From assembly GCF_036711975.1 (NCBI RefSeq), contig NC_091973.1, positions 6,572,001 through 6,636,000 of the forward strand: a stretch of 64,000 nucleotides of DNA, written 5' to 3'. Both the position numbers and the translations under genes were made by a program. Origin of the DNA: Onthophagus taurus. Lineage: Eukaryota > Arthropoda > Insecta > Coleoptera > Scarabaeidae. The notes under the pieces are model-generated. The model searched no databases and was not told where the DNA came from. It saw nothing but the letters and a program-made list of their open reading frames with translations. Below, in pieces: positions 12,226 through 27,700 of this stretch; the first letter of the stretch is position 1; each line of letters opens with the position of its first letter.

Positions 12226-13892
12226 TCCGATGGGAAGTCGCGCGGTTTATATGTTATAATTTTTAAAATAGTTCTCTGGGCAACCTCAACGTTAGTAATA
12301 AGATAAGTCGAGGCATCTCCCCAAGCTAAGATACCGTATATCAACAAAGATTGGACTAAGGCGTAATAAACCACTTTAAGAGAACCACTCGGTAGAATTT
12401 CACGCAGTTTCTTGAAAACATAGAATAGTTTTCGCAATCTAGCACACAAGTTACTTATATGATCCCCCCAACGAACGCACTGATCAATCATGACACCAAG
12501 GTACTTGGTTAACCTGACCCGGTTTATTTTATTTGAGCAGACGCATGCTTCTGGTTAGCATTTATCTGAGTGAAATGTTATTTCATTTATATTTGGTAAG
12601 TTAGCAGAATACGAAGAGAATATAATGAAATGAGACTTCTTAATGTTAAGTGATAATTTATTTCTATTTAACCAAGCTTTTATTATTCGTAAATCGCACA
12701 CCACGATTCGCCCTCAAGATGAATATCAAATATATCATTTATGTAAACTAGAAAGAGTAGAGGTCCCAGGACGGTGCCCTGCGGGACACCAAATATTTCT
12801 CAGAGCAAGCAACACCGTTTATATTAACTTGCTGATATCTCTCACTTAAGTAGTCCCTAAATAACTCAAGAGTGCTACCTCTACATCCACACATTTCCAG
12901 TTTATTTAACAAAATGTCATGATGGACTGTATCGAAAGCTTTAGACAGATCTAGAAAGGTAGCTATGCAGGGCCTTCTTCTATCCAAAGAGTAATGAATG
13001 AGTTGTGTTAAGCGCGAAATTGCATGATTTGTAGACCGCCCAGCCCTAAAACTATATTGATTTTTATTTAAGATGTTATTTTTTTCAAGAAATGCAATAA
13101 AACGAGATTTAATTATTTTTTCAAATATTTTGGACAAAGTGCTTAGTAACGATATGGGTCTATAGTTGGTCGGTTCAAGTTTACATCCATCTTTGTATAT
13201 CGGGACAATTAATACTCTTTTTAGGGGTCGCGGGAAGCGACACCAAAAAGCATCTATTAAAAATACTGATATCATTAATTGAGGCAAATGATTTATTTTT
13301 TAAAGTTTTGATAGTGTCAGTAATTTCATCCTCAGTGACAGGCAGTAGAAATAGAGAGTTTGAATTGTTAGTTGTTACCGGCAAATCGCAGTGAATGTCA
13401 TTCTGAATGGTGGCAGATAATGTCGAACCAATGTCAGTAAAAAAATCATTAAAATGATTAGCAATTTCAATAGGTTCACTAATTGTTGTTACACCTTTTG
13501 TTATCTGAGTTATATTAGTAAGTTTTCTTTGCCTCTCTATGTATGAATTAGCGGTGTTCCAGGTATGTTGTATTTTAGTACTTTTATTAAATAAATCGCT
13601 TCTTGTTTTTGCTATTGGTTTTTCTAAAGAAAGAGGATTGCTTTATAGATAAGTTAATGCATTTCAGGAAGTCTTCCATACATGCATCAACGCCAGACGT
13701 GTCTTTAATAATATCTTCCCAGACAACCGACCCTAGAATATTCTTCGAGTTCTTGAAATTAATCACTGAGTCGGTCCCCTTTTTAATTTCTACAGAAATC
13801 GCCTGTCGAAAATCTTCTCCAGGGAAGACGATGCTGGCTAAGGTGGGATAATGATCAGTTAGTTTGAGCGTAAATTCGAGGATACGATCCAA
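12226..13892 (-). mobile_element. jockey/CR1-type LINE, 5'-truncated and frameshifted
   Basis: Minus-strand pieces follow the order of a non-LTR RT. The pre-RT segment is at 13892-13587; LPVTEDEITDTIKTLK lies near 13340. The fingers and palm (VLIVPIYKDGCKLEPTNYRP, ISLLSTLSKIFEKI, ATFLDLSKAFDTVHHD) lie within 13287-12748. [16 protein letters not shown] is in a shifted frame near 12780. The thumb (CVRWGDHISNLCARLRKL, LLIYGILAWGDA) is at 12491-12230. The catalytic ADD segment is deleted. The element joins Harbinger-2 at 12225. Confidence 0.8.
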
Positions 13893-14800
13893 ATGATCGA
13901 GAGAAGAAAAATCAGCGTGGCGGGAGATTTTAACGGGAAAGCGACCGAATGGAGTGCAAACAGTATCGACTCCAGGGGCCGAAGTATCCTTGAGCTAGTG
14001 TCCAGATGCGGCTTGGAAACCAGAATCACCAGTAAGAAAGTGATTAAATACCTAGGAATGATGCTGGACAGCAAACACACTTTTCGCGACCACATCAAGA
14101 CGGCTTGTATTAAAGCCGACACAGTTACAACCATGCTCATACTCATACTAATGTTATAGGGCTGTATGGGACCGGCGGTATCGACCTCTTAGCTGCTAAA
14201 AGAAAGAAAATATATGAGACAAAGGCAGAAATAATAATGTACGACATAGCAAGTTTCGTGGAATACGGAGCTATGGAGGAGGTGGACAGCAAGACTCATC
14301 CCAAATGTCAAGGAATGGTGCGAGCGAAAACACGGTGAAATAAATTTCTACACCACGTAACTATTAACGGGACATGGCTGCTTTCGCAACTATCTACGGA
14401 AAATCGGTAAAGTCAACAGCTACGGAGACACTCACTTGGATGATGCGGAGCACACTTTTTTTTACTGCCAAAGAGCCCCCCTCCGATACCAGTAAGTTAA
14501 GGTTTTGCTTTCTGAAAATTAAAAGTAATCAGTACCTTTTATTGTATACCTACCCGAATATGAGTACTGCATCCAATACCAGAAGACGGAGCATATCTGA
14601 ACCCGAGCAAGACGTGATGGAAGTAACTGGAAAATTTTACACTTTCATACTTCCCATTAGAGATGAGCGAGCCACCATCCAACGCCCGCAGTTTCTCCGA
14701 AGAAATACCCTGAGGGGTGGTACCGGAGAAGAGTGGTGCACATAAAGTCCCAGGCCGAAATAAACCTTACGGACATCTTTAGGAGCCAACAATTATTATT
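13893..14800 (+). mobile_element. R1/LOA-like LINE remnant
   Basis: Plus-strand frames give ISVAGDFNGKATEWS, typical of the endonuclease core of R1/LOA-type LINEs (GDFNAKSxxWG), and RSILELVSRCGL. They then jump to VIKYLGMMLDSKHTFRDHI from the RT thumb, so most of the RT is deleted. From 14160 to 14800 the reading is broken by many stops but keeps traces of the C-terminus. It abuts the opposite-facing LINE at 13892. Old and dead. Confidence 0.65.
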
Positions 14801-14802
14801 TG

Positions 14803-14908
14803 CGTCACCAATTGTAACGAGAAAATACGTTCGAACGAGTTATAAATAAACGTTTAATTATGTACTCAATTAAAGTAACGAAATAATATAAATTAAATTT
14901 AATATGAA
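14803..14908. repeat. Direct repeat, copy 2: Kank stop-codon region next to Blm
   Basis: Same sequence and orientation as 6330-6432, including codons equivalent to the Kank C-terminus (RKYVRTS) and the following AT-rich tract. It ends 20 bp before the Blm stop codon, so it looks like the original Kank 3' flank still joined to the Blm 3' end. Confidence 0.85.
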
Positions 14909-14928
14909 ACATTCTTCACAATTCTTTA

Positions 14929-18110
<3,182 letters not shown>

Positions 18111-18121
18111 TCTGCATTCTA

Positions 18122-18195
18122 ATGGAAAATTCAAGAAAGCAATTAAAAGAGGCTAAAAAAACCTTGGCAGAAAATAGGCCTGAACATATTTCAGG
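18122..18195 (+). other. Possible first coding exon divergent from Blm (uncertain)
   Basis: ATG at 18122 reads a charged, helical segment (MENSRKQLKEAKKTLAENR..) and reaches a GT donor at about 18196. I do not recognise the protein and find no following exon before Gypsy sequence begins at about 18243. It could be a real exon whose partner exons lie elsewhere, or chance. Confidence 0.2.
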
Positions 18196-18242
18196 TAAAA
18201 AATCAAATAAATTATAATATAATTATAAATTTAAATAGAGAT

Positions 18243-19040
18243 ATGACATTAAAAAAGGTAACAGAGAGTCTTAAATCAATTTTTGCGAGACACGGAATAC
18301 CTAAAATTGTAATATCAGATAGTGGAAGTGAACTGAAGAGTAAAGAATATGCAAATTTTGGTAAAGAATGGAATTTTACATTTATGAATTCTTCTCCATA
18401 TCATCAACAATCTAATGGTCAAACAAAAAGAACAATACAAACCATAAAGAAAATGTTCAAAAAATCGCTGGAAGCAAATGATGATTTTTATTTAGCTTTG
18501 TATTACATTGTTATACTCCAGGTCAAATTTTAATGAGTAATGAGAAATTACAACCGAAAACTATAAACAAAACTATTTATAATTCAAAATTGAAATAGGA
18601 TAAAGAAAAAAGTGGAAAATATTATAATAATAATCATTAATATTATTACTTCCCATCTTGTTAGAATATTTATGTGAATAAAAAACTTTGCTTTTCAGAA
18701 GGGTGGAATTTTTTTACTATTTTTTAGTCATCTTCAGGAACAATAGCCACGTCAGTTTCACTCTTAATTTTCATAATCTGAATTCATCTCTTCTTTTATA
18801 TACGCTTTCTTGAATTCTTTGTTATTAAATGATGTTAAAATTGTTTCTAATTTTATGTTTATCTTTACAACAAATTTTTCACATAAATATAATAATAATG
18901 CCTATAAAAAAGTTATAAAAAACTGCCAAAATCGTGAAATAGTTAGATACCAAGAAACACCTAAAAGTGTATGGCAAAGAGGTGAAGTTATAGGTAAAGT
19001 TAGGGAAAGAACATATAAAATTAAAATCTCTTGGCAATAA
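18243..19040 (+). pseudogene. Ty3/Gypsy-type integrase remnant, interrupted
   Basis: 18243-18533 reads an integrase core end: RHGIPKIVISDSGSE carries the second catalytic Asp, and SSPYHQQSNGQTKRTIQT is the usual block with the third acidic position (the normal Glu of NGQxER appears as Lys). It resumes at about 18900-19040 with REIVRYQETPKSVWQRGEVIG, the C-terminal chromatin-proximal domain. In between, 18635-18887 is an inserted small element flanked by a 12-bp duplication. No LTRs, gag or RT are present. A dead fragment, left as found. Confidence 0.75.
18635..18887 (-). mobile_element. Small hammerhead-type element, single arm, in Gypsy integrase
   Basis: A 253-bp unit flanked by an exact 12-bp duplication TATAATAATAAT (18623-18634 and 18888-18899). 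Its sequence (tgtgaataaaaaactttgc, gaagggtggaattt, tcatcttcaggaac) matches the arms of the palindromic element at 44037-44410. About 24 bases holding the GAAAC side of the ribozyme-like motif are deleted (near 18718), so this copy should not self-cleave. Confidence 0.75.
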
Positions 19041-19066
19041 GGCTTGTACTCTTTGGATACGGTAGG

Positions 19067-19567
19067 GATACAAAAGTTGCCTTTTCAAAATTCTTCAAAC
19101 CGTCGAGTGAGATAGATTTAAGTTGTGAGCAATTTTTCTGGTAATTGTGGTCGGATTTTCATCAATTTCGTTGAGGACTGCCTCTTCTAGTTGGGGATTT
19201 GCAACTTCCATAGGCCGCTCATTATCATCAGTACTCCTTTTAAAACTTCCATTTTCTCATAGTCGTTAGTGAATGCATAGAAACAAGTTTTGGCTTGATG
19301 CAACCGCCTTGCTTCTACCGAATTACCTCACGCCATTCCGTAAAGGTAATGCATTTCGCACATTTCAGCGTTTGTATAATTCATTTTTAATTTTGTAATA
19401 CAAGTTTACTTTTTGCAGATACAAACTAATTGTTATTTTGACAGGAGGTAGCTTTTGTTATAAAATTTAAAGCCTACTTGTAAAAATTAAATTATACAAT
19501 TTTTTACACAAACGCTGAAATGTTACCTTTACGCTTTGGAGAATTTTGAAAAGACAACTTTTGTATC
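19067..19567 (-). mobile_element. Short TIR element with mariner-like (DUF4817) remnant
   Basis: Inverted repeats of about 27 bp, gatacaaaagttgccttttc at 19067 and its complement ending at 19567 (one mismatch seen). On the minus strand from 19383 it reads MNYTNAEMCEMHYLYGMA, a stop, then GNSVEARRLHQA. This is the helix-turn-helix N-terminus (DUF4817 type) of a common insect mariner-like family. The catalytic part is missing. Non-autonomous and dead. Confidence 0.7.
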
Positions 19568-19707
19568 ATTTTTTAATTTTTTTTATTTTGCAATTATGAA
19601 GTTAACGCTTGCTTTTGTTACTTGTTTTAACGTTTTAGTAAAATGAAATTTTTATTCCAAAAAATTGACCATGTTTTTCAACATAAAAGTTGATTTTTCC
19701 TTTATAG

Positions 19708-21345
19708 CCGAGGGTTGCAATCGACCGTTGAAGAAAAAAGCTATCGGGGCTCTGCCTCGCCCGCTACGCGACCTCGGCTTAATCATAGAACATCGTGATC
19801 TTTGTTATACAACTATTTTATATTAAGACAATGAAAATGCTGGTCGCGAATTCATATGGCTGAGATTATTTATAGCCAAGGTATTATAATCGACACCCTT
19901 AAAGAAAATGCTATCGAGGATATGCCTCGCCCGCTACGCGACCTCGGCTTATTAATAATACATCATCATGTTATTATGCAACTATTTATTCTATTTTCAG
20001 ATAATGAAAAAGTTGGTCGTGAATTGTTATAGCTAAGATCCTTTATAGCCGAGGTGTTGCAATCGACCGTTAAAGAGAAAAGTTATCGAGGCTCTGCCTC
20101 GCCCGCTACGCGACCTCGGCTTATTGATAGAACATAGTGATCTTTGTTATACAACTATTTTATATTAAGACAATGAAAATGCTAGTCGCGAATTCATATG
20201 GCTAAGATTATTTATAGCCGAGGTGCTATAATCGACACCCTTAAATATAATGCTATCGAAGCAGCGCCTCACCCGCTACGCGACCTCGGCTTATTAATAA
20301 AACATCGTCTTTTTATTATACAACTAATTATTACATTTTAAAATAGTGAAGAAGTTGGTCGTGAATTGTTATAGCTGAGATCGCTTATAGCCAAGCTGTT
20401 GCAATCGACCATTAAAGAAAAAAGCTATCGAGGCACTGGCTCACCCGCTACGCGACCTCGGCTTAATGATAAAACATTGTGACCTTTGTTATACAACTAA
20501 CTATATTATATTAAGACAATGAAGATGCTGGTCGCGAATTCATATGGCTGAGATTATTTATAGCCGAGGTGTTATAATCGACACCCTTAAAGAAAATGCT
20601 GTCGAGGATATGCCTCGCCCGCTGCGCGACCTCGGCTTATAAATAAAACATCATCATGTTATTATACAACTAATTATTCTGTTTTGAGATAATGAAGAAG
20701 TTGGTCGTGAATTGTTATAGCTAAGATCCTTTATAGCCGAGGTATTGCAATCAACCGTTGAAGAAAAAAGCTATCGAGGCTCTGCCTCGCCCGCTACGCG
20801 ACCTCGGCTTAATGACAGAACATCGTGATCTTTGTTATAGAACTATTTTATATTAAGACAATGAAAATGCTGGTCGCGAATTCATATGACTGAGAATATT
20901 TATAGCCGAGGTGTTATAATTGACACCCTTAAAGAAAATGCTGTCGAGGATATGCCTCGCCCGCTACGCGACCTCGGCTTACTAATAAAACATCATCATG
21001 TTATTATGCAACTAATTACTCTATTTTGAGATAATGAAAAAGTTGGTCGTGAATTTTTATAGCTGAGATCCTTTATAGCCGAGGTGTTGCAATCGACCGT
21101 TAAAGAGAAAAGCTATCAAGGCTGTGCCTCGCCCGCTACGCGCCCTCGGCTTAATGATAAAACGTGATATTTGTTATACATCTATTTTATATTAAGACAA
21201 TGAAGATGCTGGTCGCGAATTCATATGGCTGAGATTATTTATAGTCGAGGTGTTATAACCGACACCCTTAAAGAAAATGCTATCGAGGATATGCCTCGCC
21301 CGCTACGCGACCTCGGCTTATTAATAAAACATCATCATCTTGTTA
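19708..21345. repeat. Satellite D: ~171-bp tandem array with GC-rich foldable core
   Basis: The block cccgctacgcgacctcggct recurs near 19758, 19929, 20101, 20271, 20446, 20620, 20788, 20959, 21131 and 21301, a spacing of about 171 bp. Two monomer types alternate (gttgcaatcgaccgtt and gttataatcgacaccctt), giving a ~342-bp dimer. In each monomer tagccgaggt pairs with acctcggcta-like sequence ~65 bp later, enclosing a hairpin (cgagg, 5-nt loop, cctcg) and a small cgc/gcg hairpin. The GC-rich core is far more constant than the AT-rich remainder. The array stops at a PLE-like insertion at about 21345. Confidence 0.93.
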
Positions 21346-21396
21346 AACCAAAATAATGTAAAAAATTTTGTACTGGTTTTATTGTTAATATAAATC

Positions 21397-21438
21397 CGCT
21401 TTACATGTTTCGACCTTATAGGGTCATCTTCAGAAGCG
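21397..21438 (-). ncRNA. Hammerhead-ribozyme-like motif
   Basis: On the minus strand: stem I CGCTT, core CTGAAGA, one unpaired T, stem II GACC/GGTC closed by a short loop, GAAAC, two-base turn AT, GTA, then AAGCG completing a 5-bp stem I. This is the order of a type I hammerhead with the minimal stem III known from Penelope-like elements. The T between CTGAAGA and stem II departs from the textbook core. Activity is untested. Confidence 0.6.
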
Positions 21439-21791
21439 CTACAATTAATGACAATAAGATTTGTTATAAAATTAACTACTAAAGTTAACTTATTTGTATT
21501 TTGTAATCAATATTGATCAAATTAACACCAAAGTAATAGCTGGCTATTTACTATTTGGAATATATCGACGAGTCATCCTCAAACCGTTTTTCCTTGCTCT
21601 GGAGTGGTTTCAAAAATAACGTTTTGACCAAAAATAAAACAAAATTTATTAATATTAACTATATTATTTATTTCAAACACTGAAAGATTTAATAAAGATG
21701 AATAAAGTTATCTTCAAAATTACAATTAATAAAATAATTAATAAGATTTAAAATAGTACAAAAATACGTTAGAAATAGCAAGTAAATAAAA
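21439..21791. other. Flank of the ribozyme-like unit and Taf3 3' UTR
   Basis: To about 21560 this continues the insertion that ended satellite D; from there to 21791 it is probably the Taf3 3' UTR (minus strand). An AATAAA-type signal on the minus strand lies at about 21667-21674 (tttattt on the plus strand). Confidence 0.4.
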
Positions 21792-24700
21792 TTAATGTTC
21801 TTTCTTTTCTTTCCTCTTCCTCTTTTTCTTTTTATCAGATTGATGAACTTCTTGTTTTTTAGCTAAACACTGTCTGCAGTACCAATTTTCATGATCATCA
21901 GGCGGTACTTGTATACCAACGCACACCCTTAATAAAAAATAGTAGTATTAATAAAAAAAATAATAAATAAATAAAAAAATTGATTTACCAATGGTACCAA
22001 GCATCGCAATCATCACAACCAATCATTGGGCTCCCATCGTCTTGTTTACCACAAGCGGGACAAATCCAAACTTCATTCCCCTCTTTATCCTAAAGAACAA
22101 AAAATGAAAAATTAAAAAAAAAACTGTGCTGCGGTTAGTCTCAAACCTGACCAAACCAAAAAATGCGTTTTTTAACGAAAAAGAATGATGTGAAGGATGT
22201 CTAAGATGTTAAAAAAATGTCTCACCAGTTGGGTCTCCTCAGTACTCACTTTAATTGGTACTTGTTGTGGAGGTTGTTGCGCTACTTGCTGTTTTTGCGC
22301 TTTAATTGGTTTCTGTTTAACAGGGTGTATTCTGGGCCTACCTGGACCTTGGTGTTTCGATGGCGAAGTTACCACCACTGGTTCTTCAATCACTTCATCC
22401 TCTACTTACAAACTTATGTTTTAGATAATGTATGAAAAAAATTATAATAAAAACATATTTTTTAATGAGTGAAAAAAATTGCTATAAAAAATATAATTTT
22501 AACCGATCAATGCTAGATACATATTAAAAAGAAATAAATTGAGAATTGGCACCGATCCATGCATACCGATTAAATTTATCCACCACCTTAACTAACTTTA
22601 AAAATTTTTCTTATTTTTAAGCATGCGAAAAAAGAAGAAATATTTATATACAAAGAAGTGTTTCTCGATTTTAATAGCAAAATTTTTCTAAAATCGAAAA
22701 ACTATTACACATTTCAATAAATAAAATAATAGGAAGCATACGAAGCTGTAAAGAAGCTGATTTAATATCTATGAATTATACAGGTGTCCTTAGCAAGGTA
22801 TAATCGAAGTTCCTTGCTTGGGAAAAGCTGTATACGAAATTGAAAATGGGGATTATTGAGATGATGACAAAAAATCAATGAAAATGAAAACTCTATTTGG
22901 TCAGATTTGAATGAACACAGATCTCGTTCAGCGATTTTCTTTTAATTACTTACGATATAACGAGACGGTGGCGGCTGAAAAATCGCGGGTATTGGTTCTG
23001 GTTCTTTTTTTGGTATCGGTTTAAACATAGATTTTTTCATTTGAGAGTGGTACGTGTCGCCGCTAGGCGGATAGAGGTCGTTTTGAACTGTATAATCAAA
23101 GAAAATATTAAAGTACTTTTTTACCGAAGTTTATATTTAACTAATATATAAAATTCAAGTTTGTTGTTACGCAAACTAAACAAACAACGGAGAGAATGCG
23201 ATAAATCAAGGCCAAAACATAAAATGGAACAAATTGGTTAGTAGTTAAAGTGTGGAAACATAAAAAATAAAATCAGAATTGTGATGCTTAAAAATAATAA
23301 TCATTATTATTACAGTATATCAATAAAATAAATTAAAATAAAATAAAAATCATGCCGTCTACTATTTACTTCAAGTAGATAATCAACGCTTTTACTATTT
23401 TAAACCAACACTTACTTATTGGAGTTGTCACCTTTGGTTTTGGCTGACCAGTTACCAATGCGCTAATTTTTGCTAATTCTGGCGAAACTTCTCTTGTTGA
23501 TTCCGTATGAGTTACTTTAGGTTCTTCTTCTTCTTTTTTTAATATAGGTTTTATATTCCTAAATAACATGTTGAATTTTATTATTTTTATTTTAACAAGT
23601 TATTCCAATAACATAGTTGATAAATGAATTAATGTGTAATGCAATCACCAACTTATGAGTTTACATGGAGAACAATATACATTTAAATAAATTAGTAATG
23701 GAACAGACATGAAATTTATTTCTAAAAAACTAAAAGTTATTTTTCAAAACGTGTTGGTTCATTGGAAAGAGGACGCTTTTATTAACACTTTTGGAAATTT
23801 TTATACTCATATTCCAAGAAATTGATTTTATACGAATTATTAAAATTTAATCGGCGAAAATTGCAAAATTCGAAAAAAATGTCGATCATTTCAAAAATTT
23901 ATTTCTCAAGAACTAAAAGTGATTTTTCAAAACGGATTTTTGCATTAAAAAGAGGCTACTTTAATTAATAATTGGTGATATTTCCATAAGGATCCTTCAA
24001 GAAATTAATTTTATAGCGAATTTTGACAATTATCGCAACATCGAAAATTTTATCAAAACTTCAAAGATTGTTTTCTCAAAAACTAAAAGTTATTTTTCAA
24101 AACGGGTTGGTTCATTGGAAAGAGGACAGTTTTATTAACACTTTGGGAAATTTTCATACTCATATTCCAAGAAATGGATTTTATACGAATTTTTAAAACT
24201 TAATCGGCGAAAATTACAAAATCGATTATTTCAAAAATTTATTTCTCAAGAACTAAAAGTGATTTTTCAAAACGGCTTTTTGCATTAAAAAGATGATACT
24301 TTAATTAATAATTGGTGATATTTCCATAAGGATTCTTCAAGAAATGAATTTTATAGCGAATTTTGAAAATTATCGCAACATCGAAAATTTTATCAAAACT
24401 TCAAATATTGTTTCCTCAAAAATTAAAAGTTATTTTTCAAAACGTGTTGGTTCATTGGAAAGAGGACACTTTTATTAACATTTTGGGAAATTTTCATACT
24501 CATATTCCCCGAAATCGATTTTATACGAATTTTTAAAACTTAATCGACGAAAATTGCAAAATTCGAAAAAATTGTCGATCATTTCAAAAATTTTTTTCTC
24601 AAGAACTAAAAGTGATTTTTCAAAACGGCTTTTCGCATTAAAAAGAGGATACTTTAATTAATAATTGGTGATATTTTCACAAGGATCCTTCAAGAAATTA

Positions 24701-27700
24701 ATTTTATAGCGAATTTTGAAAACTATCGCAACATCGAAAATTTTATCAAAACGTCAAATATTGTTTTCTCAAAAACTAAAAGTTATTTTTCAAAACGGGT
24801 TGGTTCATTTTAAAGAGGACACTTTTATTAACACTTTTGGACACTGTTCATACTCATATTCCAAGAAGTGGATTCTATACGAATTTTTAAAACTTAATCG
24901 GCGAAAATTGCAAAATTCGACAAAATTGTTAATCATTTCAAAAATTTATTTCTCAAGAACTAAAAGTGATTTTTCAAAACGGCTTTTTGCGTTAAAAAGA
25001 TGATACTTTAATTAATAATTAGTGATATTTCCATAAGGATCCTTCAAGAAATGAATTTTATAGCGAATTTTGAAAATTATCGCAATATCGAAAATTTTAT
25101 CAAAACTTCAAATATTGTTTTTTCAAAAACTAAAAGTTATTTTTCAAAACGGGTTGGTTCATTGTAAAGAGGACACTTTTATTAGCACTTTGGGAAATTT
25201 TCATACTCATACTCCAACATATGGATTTTATACGAATTTTTAAAACTTAATCGGCGAAAATTGCAAAATCGATTATTTCAAAAATTTATTTCTCAAAAAC
25301 TAAAAGCGATTTTTCAAAACGGCTTGTTGCATTAAAAAGAGGATACTTTAATTAATAATTGATGATATTTTCACAAGGTTCCTTCAAGAAATTAATTTTA
25401 TAGCGAATTTTGAAAATTATCGCAACATCGAAAATTTGATCAAAACTTCAAATATTGTTTTCTCAAAAACTAAAAGTTATTTCCTCTTTCATTGGAAAGA
25501 GGACGCTTTTATTAACACTTTGGGACATTTTTATACTTATATTCCAAGAAGTGGATTTTATACGAATTATTAAAACTTAATCGGCGAAATTTCGGATTTT
25601 AAAAAATCCGTTCCACCATTAAAATAAATGTATATTGTACAAAAAAACGATTTGGATGATATTTTGCAACATTCTAGAGTATAAAAATAATATTTGAGCC
25701 CAACATTAATTTTAATAAATAATAATAAATACTTACAATTTTCTATCAGTTTCCGCGGAAGTAACTGTAGAAGCTGGAGATCCTAATTTTAATGTAAGCT
25801 TTGGAACAAGGACATCAGAATCACGTTGCTGTATAAATAACATTTCAAATCAAAAATAACAAGAAAAATCATAAATGAAAAAAATAAAAAAATTAAATAA
25901 TAATAAATTACCTCCTTTTCTTTCTTCTTATCCTTTTTTTCCTTTTTAATTTTTTCTTTCTTTTCCTCCTTTAATTTCTTTTTCTCCGCCTTATCCTTGA
26001 CTTTATCCTTCTTATTCTTTTTCTTAATCTTATCCTTTTTCTCTTTTTTGTGTTCCTTGGTTTTCTTTTCTGGTTTGGGTGGTTGTTCTTCCTCCTCCTC
26101 ATCGTCGTCATCGATGAGAATAGGAGGTGCTATCGGTGGTATCGCAAGATCCATAATCATAGGATTACTTCCAATAAGGGGCGAAGGAAACGGTGGTCTT
26201 GGAACACCAAGCGGAAGTGGCATGTTATGAAACAACGATTGAGGAATTAAACCAGGCCCTAAAGACGGAGGAAAAACGGGAAACGGAATTGGTTGAAACA
26301 TATTGGCTACTTCCGGGGTTTTTGGTCGAGGATAAAGTTCGAAATCTCCAGCATCAACGTTTGTTTGTTTTGGTATTCGTTTCATTTTTTGCGGTTTTTC
26401 ACGTCGTTTTTTCTCTTTAGTTAATGGTGGACTATGCGAGACCATTTCTGGAGTTTTTGGTGTTAATGGTGTGCCTGGGGGCGAGTCATCTGAGAAGTAA
26501 CGTTCTTGATTAATAGGCGGGGGATTTTGAGGTGGTGGTTTTGGAACAATTTCCACCGTCACATCAGACATTAAATTAAATTTATTAGTTGGGTTTGTAT
26601 CTATGAAGGGCTCATCTATAACAAGAAGAGGCGATGTTTCTCTTGAATCCAATTTTTCATCTTTAGGTTTTACTTTATTTTCTGATTTATCTGCTTTTGC
26701 GGAAATTTTACGGAAAATGTTTGCTTTTTTACGGTCGGGTTCTGAAAATAATTTTATATTTTCTAATGGCATAATGGGAGTGATTGTTACACCAGATTTA
26801 TCAGGTTTTAATCTATTTCCCATCGAGTTTTTATTAACTCGATTGTTAGTTTGATTTTGGGTTTTTCCACCTCTAGATTCATTCGCGACTATTTGTTTGT
26901 CGGTTGCTTTTATTTTCGGTTCTCTCGGAGTTGTAACTTTTTTAACTTTATCTTCTTGCGTTTTAAATAATTCTTTTGCACCTTTCTCTTTTTTCTTTTC
27001 TATTCGTTTTGGTCCTTTTGGTTTGCTGATTGCTGGCGGATTTGGTGGAGCGGTTGTATTCGGTAGGGGCGCTGTTTCTAATGTTGCTAAAGGTGTTCTA
27101 GATTCTGGTAATTTTCCTTCGCGTGCTGGTGATATGAAACCAGATGTGGTCATCATAACACTACTTATTTCTCTCGTTGGCCGACCTTCTTCTTCTAACA
27201 CCAATCTAAATGAATAATAATTTTTTTAAAACGCCTTATTAAGAGGATTATCTTACTTAGGTCTTTTAAAATTATCACTGGGTGATATTTCTGAAGGGCG
27301 CTTAAATATTGTGCTGGAATTTTCTTGTTTTTCATCTTGCACTTGATCCTCCACTATTGGTTCTGGCTCATTTTCATTAACAACTGTAAAAATAAGATAA
27401 GTTCTATATTATAAACAGTGGTGGTCATATAATCAGGGATTCGATTTTTTGAACGAAAAAAATTATGTTTATTATCTTATTATTCATGTAATTATTGAAA
27501 CAAAAACGAAAATAATACAGTTTTTTTTATACATTAACAATTAATTAATTAACTACGTTTTAAATGTAAATTTTCATTTAAATCTAATATTTAGTAGGAT
27601 AACCTTTTAAACGTTCAAGTACGTTTTTGCATCATTGATATTTCAATACTTAATTGAGCCGTTATTTCGCAATGAATTCGCTTAGAACTCAAAAAAAGAT

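Noticed and set aside
19708..21345. HDV-like or twister ribozyme in satellite D
   Set aside because: The cctcgc block recalls HDV-like loop 3, but the strand order of stems does not fit, and twister core bases are not placed correctly.
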